Shown: positions 1 to 10,205 of the stretch, piece by piece
How the letters are laid out: every line of letters begins with the position of its first letter
How positions within the stretch are numbered: position 1 is the stretch's first letter
NCBI GenBank assembly: GCA_963082975.1
Contig: OY720346.1
Location: forward strand, 24,236,720-24,300,719
Direction of reading: 5' to 3'
DNA from: Labia minor
Taxonomy: Eukaryota > Arthropoda > Insecta > Dermaptera > Spongiphoridae
Length of the DNA: 64,000 nt
Notes under the pieces: model-generated
Told to the model about the DNA's origin: nothing
The model's database searches: none
What the model saw: only the letters and a program-made list of their open reading frames with translations
Translations under genes and position numbers: made by a program

Positions 1-3000
1 GTAACTCATCATTGAACTCTTCGGTGGAAAAATTCACTTGGATTGTCATTGGAATGTGCAAGCGAACAATACCTCACTATCAAACATAATCAATCATGAA
101 TATACCTTCTATAAAAAAAAAAGATAATATAAAAAATATTTTCACAGATATTTCTATTGTGTTTCATTGGAATCGAATAATCGATCAAAACAATTTTTTT
201 TCCTTCATGTAGATTTTAATTTCGGACAAATTTGTCGTCAGGTGGCGAGAATTGTCATTATTATTAATTAATTATCAATGTAACAATGTGTCATTCAATT
301 CTGATTGGTAAAGATGATATGCGAAGATTGAAATTAATATCATAAATTATTAACACTTAAATTCTATTCTATCACATGCATAAAATTCTTATGTTTAATT
401 TATTCTCATATTTATTTTTATTTATTTAAGTTGTTTATATTATTTCTAATTATAGTAGTAATTCTTTTGATATAAATGGGGTTGGAGGAATATGCTTACT
501 CTAGCAAAAAATCATTAAATAAATTTGGGAACTTGAATTCATCAAAATAATTCTATAGGGTGTTCGGAAAAACTATTATGGAATGTTGAAAAGTTTTTCA
601 TAGTTCACTTTTGTAGATTTATATCAGCATTAGCAGAAACAAAACAATAAATAAAACATCTCTAGTTCTGCAAACATTTATACTTTTATTATTTTTTTTT
701 TTATTAACTATTATTTATTAATCATCTTTTGATGAATACATACATATCTTTTAAATTCATTTAATTTTTTTAAATTAAAGGCACTTTGGTTTCATAATTG
801 TTTTTAAACAATTTTTTTATTTGCACAACAAAGTTTATAATACATCATTTATTAAAATTTTGTTATCTGATTTACTAAATAAAACTTCAGAGATTCTTAG
901 AATTTCAAAAAATCAATACAATTCTAAATGTCTTCAAAACAATATATATATTTAACATATTTATTTAACATTCTTACTAATTTTATAAAAAAATATTTAA
1001 TTAACTCACTTTTATTAATATCTTTTTGAATATACCTCAATTGGCTAATTTGTTTTGATTTAAGTAACTATAGTTTATGAAAAAAAATTAATAAATAAAA
1101 TATTTGAACGTAAGAATTTTATAATGAGAAATAATGTTCATTCTTTTGATGGATTCTTCTGTAGCATGCCTTAAAGGCTTAAACAATTCGACAAGATCTC
1201 ACTTGTCATTTTTTGAGATAGATGTTACACATTTTAGCTGATGTTGTCAATTAAATGTGCATCAATTTTTGATGATGACAAGTGAAATCTGATTGAAACG
1301 TTAGATTTGTACAATGAATGAATAATTCACGTGTTGAACACGTTCTGAAAGTAAATTATCGAATTTTATAAAATGAAAAGAATTCTCCGAATATTAAATT
1401 GAAATTAATAGTAATAATTACGGTCACTGATCTAATAATATTTTCATTAATCACTTATTTATTTGTGATTAGTGATTTGCATAATTATTTCGGGAAAATC
1501 TATTGATTAGCGTTAATACGAGTATCTATTTTATATAACTAAAAAATATTTGAAAATTTAAAAAATAAAAACAATAATTTATAATTTAGAAAAAAAAAAA
1601 TATTTTCTTATTTTTAATTATTTTTATCACTCTCTCACAATTTATCATTAATCTTGTAAAGTATTTTTCAAAGCAATTAAATTGGATATAAACAATAATA
1701 ATATTATAATATTATTATAAATAGTTATTTAGTGTTATTTTTATTTATTTTTTTTTATTAATTTTCATGATTTTATAAAATAGGTTTTTATTACATTAAA
1801 AATTATTATTACTTAAATAATATTTTTTATAGTGTTGTGTTTTATGATTTTATAATAATATTTATATAATGTGTTAATAAAATAATATATAATATAATAT
1901 ATTATTTTCTAAATCATTAAATTAATTACAATATTGGGTCAGTACTTATAAGATTCAAATTTATATGTTCTCTGTGGATTCTCGTTATACCTACATTTTA
2001 GGACAACAAACTGATTTCTTATTATCATATAATAATATAAAATGCAACCGATTCAGGCATTGAAAATTTAAAATTTTTGATAATGAACTACAGAGAAATG
2101 TTGAAGACTAATTTCAAACTACTGTAATTTAAAATTTCATAGAAAGATTATTTTTACTTTTTAATTTTTTTTTCAATATTCAAAGACACATATTAGGCGT
2201 TAAATAAATTTTATTAATTTAAGTTTTACTGCGTACATGATTTTTAAATAAAAATTAACTTGTACAGATCTTTGGAAAAATTTTTTTTATGAAAATACCC
2301 TTTTCTTTATTTATTTATTTTTTTATTTTGTTTTTCAATAATATTTAATTGCTCGAATTAAAATAATATTCAGATATATTTATATATATCTCAAGTATAA
2401 AATAATTGTAAAACTCTAAATATTAGTATGTATGATTTAATTAATTATAAATTCTATTCAAGTATAATTTAAAATTATTATAATTCATGAATAAAATTAG
2501 ATATATGACAGTTCTTTTAAAAGAAAAAAAAAAATGAGCAAATGTGGGTGATGGCAACTTTCATTTATGTTTTCATTTTTTCTTCCCTTGATTTCAATCC
2601 TAGTTCAAAAAGTAAAATGCAAATATCTTGAATGCATATTTTTCACTGCTTTTTCTATTTCTTTTGAATATATGCAAATTTAACTAAATAGTTCAACCAC
2701 CTTTTATTCATTTTGTTTTATATTATTTTAATGTATTTATTTATTATAATATAATTTTTTTGCATACATCTTTTACAACTTCCAATTGCTGAAAACCTAC
2801 TTGAGTGTACTAATAAGGAAAGTAGTATATTAACGGGTTCCTATTTAAAATAATTCCTTTCAAAACTTTAGGTAAAATAAAAAACAAATCTATCATAGCT
2901 ATTAATTCAAATTCAAATTTATATTCTTTGATTGGATTATTTGTAGATAATATTTAATATTATTTTATATATTCACACTTTTTTTCATTTTTGATTACTT

Positions 3001-3127
3001 ACAAAACCAATAAATATGTAATTTAATTTAAACATTCAGTTTAGTATCACAAATTAGTTTATTTATTTTTTATTCGAATATTTAGATAATTATACCGGAA
3101 ATTTTATTCTTATCAACATCTTTTATC
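1..3127. other. AT-rich intergenic DNA, no gene seen
   Basis: No reading frame or known repeat is recognisable. The only richer patch is about 1140-1360, where CACTTGTCAT (near 1200) and its reverse complement ATGACAAGTG (near 1275) form an inverted pair about 75 bp apart. CACTTG is also an E-box. The rest is A/T runs and short tandem TTTA or AATA stretches. Confidence 0.6.
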
Positions 3128-3319
3128 TTAACACACTATGAGCGGGGCGGGTATTTGTACCCGTTGCGGGGACTGCCACTTATAAGCGGGGCGGGTATTT
3201 ATACCCGTTGCCATTTATATAATATATATTTTCCCTTGTGTCACTTAAAATTACTTATTTTAGACGATAACTAATATATATCCCTCGTACAAATACCCGC
3301 CCCGCTCATAGTGTGTTAA
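3128..3319. mobile_element. piggyBac-like MITE with TTAA target duplication
   Basis: A 184 bp element is bounded by TTAA at 3128-3131 and 3316-3319. Its ends are perfect inverted repeats: 3128-3160 matches the reverse complement of 3287-3319 over all 33 bases, counting the TTAA. The tips read CACACTATGAGCGGGGCGGG. A segment containing AGCGGGGCGGGTATTT is directly repeated inside the left half (from about 3140 and again from about 3185). It has no coding capacity. TTAA duplication with a CAC-type tip is the signature of piggyBac non-autonomous elements; the perfect ends suggest recent mobility. Confidence 0.85.
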
Positions 3320-3499
3320 TAAATTTAAACTTATAAATTTATAGAAATAGAGTTAACAAAATAAACAATGAATATTTGTTAATTTCTAATAGTTTCATAT
3401 AAAAATGATTAAATACTAGTTTCTATTTTATTATCTGGTTTAAAATTTGGATATAATCCAAAACTGAACTTAATTATTATGTTTTATTAATTATTAATT

Positions 3500-3720
3500 A
3501 ATTTTATCTTCAGAAGGGGGGAGTCAGCTTTTTTGAATGATTGAAGAAAGAAATTTATATATGGAATAACCATTTGGAAACGACTTGTGGATACGTATAA
3601 GGAAATTGGGAGAAGATAAAAATTGGATAGAGATAGCACAGGGTAAATGCACGTATATCAAATTGTTGTAGTGGTTCAGAATGTTTAAGTTCAGAAGCGC
3701 CATAGATATAGATATTATAG
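3500..3720 (+). mobile_element. possible decayed LINE 3' fragment
   Basis: Broken plus-strand frames read RLVDTYKEIG, then EDKNWIEIAQG after a frame change. They resemble the arthropod LINE C-terminal pattern of a 'W.EIAQDR' block before the end of ORF2. The similarity is short and from memory, so the call is tentative. Confidence 0.3.
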
Positions 3721-4471
3721 ATAGTAAATAGATAATCATTTTTTATAAGATAAAACATATAATTATTCTATTATTTTCGAATGTTCGATATGTCATGGCA
3801 ATTAATGAGAATTTAAGACCGTGATCCATTTCAGAAATTCCTTTTTTTATAGCCATTTATCTTTGTTTTATTGGAGATGATAATCCGCAATGAGGAAACT
3901 CTCGGAGTCAAGTGATGTTGATGATTTTATACCTGGCATGTTAACTAACAAAATATGTTCACGAAATGAAACATAGTAAAGAATTCGTTTAAGAAAAATT
4001 TATAACTACATATCATAAAAATTCATATAATTTTTAAATGATAATCTTAAAAAATCCGTTAATTATTTTAATTGAGATAGGTGTATAAATTAGGTGTTAT
4101 AAAAATATTAATTTATTTAAAAAAAAAAAATTACGGTAAAACCACAAACAAATATTTATGATGGATTTGTTTTTTCACATAACGTATAGTTATTATAATA
4201 TATATAGTTACTTAGATATAAGAAAAATCTCTAAATTGTAGAGTTCATCTCACATAAATTGATCATTTTGTTCCATCCCCTCAGGTATAAACATATATAC
4301 ATGCTCTTATTATCACCTTTATATTTACTGCGTGATTTGTTTTTCTGTAATGGCAGATCGATGACAAGAATCCGATTTAAAATAACAATTCATATGCTAA
4401 TATTTAAGTTAATATTGAATGTAAACTGGTATTATTAAGAGTGAAAAATTATATTGGTTATTATTATTAAT
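3721..4471. other. AT-rich spacer, nothing recognised
   Basis: Contains a small less AT-rich patch at 3830-3950 (around GAGGAAACTCTCGGAGTC) without an open frame or repeat identity that I can support. Confidence 0.5.
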
Positions 4472-4493
4472 ACACTTTACTTAACTCACACTG

Positions 4494-4541
4494 TCCGTTT
4501 GTCCGCGGACTGTCCGCGGTCTGTCCGCGGTTTGTCCACGG
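4494..4541. repeat. TGTCCGCGG tandem array
   Basis: About four imperfect units of TGTCCGCGG with TC, TT or AC between them, a GC-rich island in AT-rich DNA. It sits where sister copies carry GTTT or TGTC microsatellites, so it is probably the variable array of this element family. Confidence 0.75.
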
Positions 4542-4880
4542 CATTTTATAATCGATATTTCAACAACTTCCCGTCATTTAATCAACTTGAAATTTTGCAT
4601 ACGCGCTTGCTCCTGCTAATAATACACGAGTCAATTGAAAAATCCACAGAATTATTTATCTATTAGTGGTAATTAATTAACTAAACTTTCATATGCAGAA
4701 TATGGAATAGTTCACTATTTCAATCATAGATGGCGATAGCAGTTCTAGAGGCGCTGAACACGACTAAAAAGTATAAAATAAATTTAAGTAAAAAGAAATC
4801 TTTTTAAAAAACACACTTTACTTAAAATTGCACTAAAAAGTAAAAAATAAAATCACTGTAAAGTGTGTGCGCTCAAATTA

Positions 4881-4946
4881 TAATAACACCGTAAAACATT
4901 TGCTTCCATTTGGTGTTATAATAACACCGTAAAACATTTGCTTGCT
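4881..4946. repeat. Direct repeat in the loop of the copy A palindrome
   Basis: TAATAACACCGTAAAACATT followed by TGCTT occurs twice, near 4881 and near 4920, spanning the end of the left arm and the loop. It looks like a local tandem duplication inside the palindrome centre. Confidence 0.75.
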
Positions 4947-5060
4947 TTGTTATTATAATTTGAGCGCACACACTTTACAGTGATTTTATTTTTTACTTTT
5001 TAGTGCAATTTTAAGAAAAGTGTGTTTTTTAAAAAGATTTCTTTTTACTTAAATTTTTTT

Positions 5061-6540
5061 TGTTTTTAAATGTTAACCAATGTGACCAACATGATAGATT
5101 GAAATATACACTCAACTAATTGTAAGATCGGAGTTCTTTCAATATAATTAACATTGTAAAATTTTCATTGAAGACATTCAAATTTATAAATAAATTTCAA
5201 ATTAAAATATGGATTTAATTGATTAATTAAAACTTCAAAATTGTTAATTATAAAAAAATATGTAGATTTTTTAATCTTTTTAAATATATCTATTTTTATT
5301 TTTATAGCAAGAAACAATATAATTCTATTTCGTTATCATAATGCAATGTTTGAACTACTTATAAATTTCATAGAATTTGATGAACACTTGGTATCAAGTT
5401 GTCAAAGTATTATATCGCTAAACTACGCTTAAAATTTTAAAAAATTATATAAATAATAATAACACCTACAGTTTAAATCTTTCCTAATTAAATTCAATAT
5501 CTATACCCTATACTATATTACATATTTGTTGTCGTTCAGCCCACCTGTAGTTATTTACCAATTATTATACATTACTAATTATAAAGCCCTTGAGATCAAA
5601 AATGTTCTTGGACTGTCCTTAATCAGAGGCACCTTCTTCCAACTCTAATTCCTTTTTCTATTCATTTTTCTCAATTCCTTTATGATCCTAACTTTTTTGG
5701 ATTAAAATTTTTTAATAATTTCCTTTTCAAATACTTTAATATTTTAATATTTTCTTATTCATTCTTATACATTTTTATACAATAACAATTTTTATTTTTT
5801 TATACTAATTCCGTATAAAATGAAAATATCTTTGCCTATTACATCATATTAACAATATTATCAGATGTTAACAACTAATCTATTAGGAAACACTTAATAA
5901 GTTAGATAGACACTAATAAATCAAAACTGTTTCATCTTGCAAAAAGAATATCAAATACATTTTTGGGTCTTATTTTCAGAACTAATGATTGATGTATAGA
6001 TCTGTAATCAATCATAATCTTTAACTGGATAAATACTCTAGTATAAAATAATTTAATGGATATTTATTATATAACAAAAATGAAAGTCTCATAACACCAT
6101 ACAAAATAATCTTTTAACTTATAATTTCATCTGTATTATATTATAAATGTATATACTTTCAAATGGGTAAATTCATATTATAAATATATGTATATATAAA
6201 ATTAAAATTAAAAAAATATATACAATTGATAAAATAGAATTAATCTATAAGAAAGATTAATAAAAATGTCATATGATATAAATCTGTCAATTTTCTTCAT
6301 TTAGATTTTTGTTTGTTTGCATTCTTATTAGCCTCCATTTAATTGAAACTATTCTTTATTTATTTTACTATATAAATATATTTATTTAACTATTTATTAT
6401 CTTTAGTGTTAAATTAAAAATGTTAATACAAAAATTAAATCAATTAATAAATAAAATGTAAATATGTATAATCTGTATTATTTTCTTTTTATTGTTCACT
6501 GCTATTGTTTTTTTTTTCAATAACATTAAACTTGAAGAAT
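5061..6540. other. AT-rich intergenic DNA
   Basis: No gene or element recognised. One CACCTG E-box lies at 5542-5547. The 63-codon open frame near 5241-5432 is low-complexity and AT-driven, and I do not consider it a gene. Confidence 0.55.
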
Positions 6541-6544
6541 TGTT

Positions 6545-6810
6545 TTTTTATTTCAGGTGTGACCAATCGACTTAATGAATCAGACGTAAATGAATGAATA
6601 TTCATAACGTAGATTCAATGAGACAGAGCCTTGACACGAACTCATTAAAAACTCATCGAGGGTGGGGTGGGTGGAAGAACCCGGGAGCGGCTACCTGCTC
6701 AGTCATTGGAATTATTTTGAGAATGTTATTCCTTCCGGGACTTATTCCGGTTCATTTGCAAACAAATGAACATTTTGCTTTAATTCAAAAGAGAGAAAAG
6801 GAGAGAAAGA
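6545..6810. other. GC-richer island, candidate regulatory element
   Basis: Sharp rise in GC within AT-rich DNA. It carries a CAGGTG box (6554-6559), a G-rich run (GGGTGGGGTGGGTGG near 6660) and an inverted pair TTCATTTG/CAAATGAA separated by CAAA (near 6750), whose centre ATTTGCAAA resembles a POU octamer. An 84-codon frame crosses it, but I recognise nothing in it. Role is inferred from composition only. Confidence 0.35.
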
Positions 6811-7080
6811 ATATCGACATTTTTTGTCTTATTTTCGACATTTATTGACATTTAGGTTCATGAAATTAATCTAATTAATTAATCTTGGATTAAATTGGAA
6901 ATAATACTTTTTTATTCTTTATTGTAGTGATTTTGGCAGTTTGGTAAATTATTTAAATCTTATGATAACAATTATGTAGACTTTTAGTAAATATTTTTTT
7001 ATTTTAAATTATTATGAATTTTAAATGTTCAAAATATAGAAAATAATTAATAAGTATTTTATTTCAATTTTATAAGTTAT

Positions 7081-7702
7081 AAAGCGGACATGCCCCTAAA
7101 GCGGACACCTAAAAATATTTTTTGTGTAATAAGTTTAAATCTCTCACCCATTCAAAATTTTATGTTGTTAACACTACATTATATATTAATGAACCTAGGA
7201 GATATGCATAAAAAGCCCACATTTGTTCCCAAATATTTTTTTTGTAATTTTTAACAAATAGGTTTTAGAAATTGGCAAAATTTTTCTTTTCTCTTGCTGC
7301 TTTTACTAAGAAGGTAAGTTGAGTACATTACTTTAGATTTTGTTTGTTTTTTTATCACGTTTTTCTTAGCTTGCTTTCTTGTTTATCTGTTCGGATCAAA
7401 TCTTGCAATCGAAATTTCGACCACTTCCAGTCATCCAATCGCTCTGAAACTTTTCAGAGTTATGTATTCTGGATGACAATACAATAAAATAACACATTCG
7501 TAGCTTGCAAGTGATTAATTAGAGCATAATTAATGAATATTTGTATTTTGTTAACTTAAAAAGGAGAAACAATAATAATACAACAAAAGGCCCTTTCCAA
7601 AACTTACCTTTCTCAATACATAATACAAAAGAAGAAAACAACAAAAGGGACTTTGTCAAAACATTAAAAATAAATAATACAGATGTCCATAGTCCGCTTG
7701 TT
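7081..7702. mobile_element. Probable Tigger-type MITE remnant
   Basis: The left end has AAAGCGGACATG and, 16 bp on, AAAGCGGACACCT. The right end (7681-7702) has AGTCCGCTTG in inverse orientation. The motif matches the AAAAGCGGACA ends of the transposon at 10206-11780, so this is likely a deleted relative. A copy of the unclassified module (7347-7550) sits inside it. Confidence 0.45.
7347..7550 (+). repeat. Module of the unclassified palindromic family, second copy
   Basis: Nearly identical for about 200 bp to 8652-8862, differing mainly in the length of a GTTT array. It starts TCACGTTTTTCTTAGCTTG, passes CAATCGAAATTTCGACCACT and ends near GAGCATAATTAATGAATAT. No palindrome arm follows here, so this is a solo module, possibly inserted into the surrounding MITE. 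Confidence 0.8.
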
Positions 7703-8459
7703 TAAAAAAATATTCAAGAGTTGATTCTAGTATGTATTAAATATATTCAATATATTAAATATTAAATATATTATTTTTGATCTAAACGAATAGAGAATGG
7801 ATTTTACATAAAATTTGTAATCATTTCACAAATTAATAATATAATAAATGACACATTGTGAATTGACGATAAAAATAAATATATTTCATTAGATCTTATT
7901 TTATTATACTAGCAAAAATTGTATAAATATATTTTTAATTTTCTTTCGAAATTAATTAAAAAATTTTAAAATATTTTAAATATAAAAAATATTGATACAA
8001 TATCTAATACAAAAACGAGGCGGGATGCAAATATAATACATTAATTAATAATAATAATCAAAATATTAAAATCCGTTTAAATAAGAAGTTTGAAAAAATG
8101 TTCAGGTCGCTCCCCTCCAACTAAATGACAGTCCTGATCGTATGTTCCATGCTGCGAATTAAATTTGGATTAAGCATCATAAATTCTAAAATAATAATTA
8201 AATAAATTTCAAATAACGATTAGATATTTATTAAATGAATTACTAATAAATAATATTCAATCTAATGAAATAAAGAATCTCTATATATTATATACACGGT
8301 AAATGTATTAGAAAAAATAAAAAGCCATTTTTTTTTTATGAAGAATTTTGATTTTTTTAAATTATAATTTCTGACTTTTGATTGATTACATTTAAAATCA
8401 TTTTAAAGTTATAATTTCGTCTTTACAAAGAGAGATAAAAAATTAATAAAATCAAAATA
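7703..8459. other. AT-rich spacer
   Basis: A brief richer patch at 8100-8165 (around GTCGCTCCCCTCCAACTAAA) has no frame or motif that I can identify. Otherwise homopolymer-rich. Confidence 0.5.
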
Positions 8460-8651
8460 TTGAAAAAATATAATAGGGAGGTAGAAAAAAGGTTCAAACT
8501 CCCCTCTTCTTATTTTTACTTAACGGGTCTTCTGATTGGTTGCCTGTTTCGACACACCTTTTTTCGACTTAAACGCCACCCTCAATTTCCTTCAGCTATC
8601 ATTTGCTCTCTGCATCTCACCAAGTCATCATTAGCACTCTTGCTAACTGAG
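8460..8651 (+). other. Richer segment before element copy B, unassigned
   Basis: A 71-codon plus-strand frame covers 8460-8675. It includes FYLTGLLIGCLFRHTFF, a hydrophobic stretch, but has no homology I recognise and runs into the repeat module. Most likely chance or transposon flank. Confidence 0.2.
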
Positions 8652-9215
8652 TGTATTTTACCACGTTTTTCTTAGCTTGCTTTCTTGTTTGTTTGTTTGT
8701 TTATTTATCTGTTCGGGTCAAATCTTGCAATCGAAATTTCGACCACTTCCAGTCATCCAATCGCTCTGAAACTTTTCAGAGTAATGTATTCTGGATGACA
8801 ATACAATAAAATAACACATTCGTAGCTTGCAAGTGTTTAATTAGAGCATAATTAATGAATATAATTTTGTATGGGAAAATCAAAACAAAAAGTGTAAATA
8901 TTTAAATTTGAAAAAAACCGTTAAAAACCCGTTAAAAGAATAATATAATATGTATAATATTTAAAATGTAAATAAATTTGAAAGAAGGTATATTAATGTT
9001 TTGTACTGTAATTTAGAAAACAAAATTTAAATTTATGAGTTTTAGGCAATAAAGAATTAAAATATGAGAAATTTAAAAATTTCTCTTTATAATTCAATTT
9101 AAATTTATTACTTTCAGGATAATAGTATTTCATGACTATTAAAGTCAATCAAAAAACTTAAAAGTAGTATAGGTCAAGTGAAATCGATTGCAATATATGA
9201 AGACTAAAAAGTAGA

Positions 9216-9375
9216 AAATAATACTTTATATAAAAAAAAAACTTTTTTAAAAAACCACGTTTTTAACGCACTAAAAAGAAGAAAATAATTTTTCTGAAAC
9301 CCCATAGGTACTGACATTACAAACAAGAGATATGATTTGAAGAAAATTTTCTATAACGTAAAACGTGGGGCGCAA
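9216..9375 (+). repeat. Left arm of perfect 160 bp inverted repeat
   Basis: Identical to the reverse complement of 9915-10074. It carries CTAAAAAGAAGAAAATAA, an internal echo of the CTAAAAAGTAGAAAATAA that immediately precedes the arm. Confidence 0.9.
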
Positions 9376-9914
9376 CTATGGCTAAAATATTCTGTATCGT
9401 ATAAAAATTTATAAATAAATGTTATTAGGTACAAATTAATAGGATAAATGAATTCATATTTTAATTAGCTTCAAAAAGTAAAGCTTATAACTTATCGAAA
9501 TTTTTAAAAGAGGTAAATTTAATTTATGAAAAGATTACCTTTAGATTACTAATAATATTCACTTTTAAAAAATTCTGATAAAAAATGACATCCTAACAAT
9601 ATTCTGGTAAATAATATAAGAAATTTAACTTGAAGAAATCTAAAACTAAATTTTGCTACTGCAAAACTTCTAGCAAATATTTAATATTTATGTTAATAAA
9701 ATTTCTAAAGTGTAAATTGAAGATGTTTATTTAATATTAAGGAATTAATTTTCCAAAAAAAATTTACATTAATAAAAGTATTCTGTTGGATTACTAATAA
9801 TATTCCCTTTTACAAAAAGTCTGGTAAAAAATATAAAACTTAAAATATAAATCCATGGATATTGAAATAAATTAATCAAAGAAATTATATTGCATTTAAA
9901 AAATTTATTATTAT

Positions 9915-10074
9915 TTGCGCCCCACGTTTTACGTTATAGAAAATTTTCTTCAAATCATATCTCTTGTTTGTAATGTCAGTACCTATGGGGTTTCAGAAAA
10001 ATTATTTTCTTCTTTTTAGTGCGTTAAAAACGTGGTTTTTTAAAAAAGTTTTTTTTTTATATAAAGTATTATTT
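9915..10074 (-). repeat. Right arm of perfect 160 bp inverted repeat
   Basis: Reverse complement of the left arm. A diverged version of this arm alone is found at 57531-57680, after another module copy. Confidence 0.9.
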
Positions 10075-10205
10075 GAAAAATTAATGTTTAAAAGTAAACT
10101 AGGTGTTAAAATTATAAGGTTCTAAAAAGTTGCATCAAGACTTATTTATTAAAATTATTGTCTTTGGTGGGTGTGACCGCTTTGTGGCCACCAAAAAATA
10201 ATGTT

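Larger units (their letters stand above)
4472..5060 (+). mobile_element. Unclassified 'module + palindrome' element, copy A
   Basis: Two parts. The first (4472-4680) begins ACACTTTACTTAACTCAC, has a TGTCCGCGG tandem array at 4494-4541, then a stretch related to the modules at 7347, 8652 and 57158 (the AATCGATATTTCAACAACTT region, then CAACTTGAAATTTTGCAT). The second is a near-perfect inverted repeat: 4780-4888 against 4948-5056, 108 of 109 bases paired by my reading, with a 59-base loop. The arm contains ACACTTTACTTAA, the same sequence that opens the module, and GCACTAAAAAGTA. It encodes no protein. Superfamily unknown. Confidence 0.7.
8652..10074 (+). mobile_element. Unclassified 'module + palindrome' element, copy B
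   Basis: The module at 8652-8862 opens CCACGTTTTTCTTAGCTTG and has a GTTT array. An AT-rich spacer follows, then AGACTAAAAAGTAGAAAATA, then a perfect inverted repeat: 9216-9375 pairs with 9915-10074 over 160 bases with no mismatch that I find. The 539-base loop has no coding capacity but contains a diverged direct repeat starting GATTACTAATAATATTC (near 9543 and 9790). Each arm contains CCACGTTTTTAACGCACTAA, matching the start of the module. The perfect arms argue for very recent origin or active homogenisation. Confidence 0.75.
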
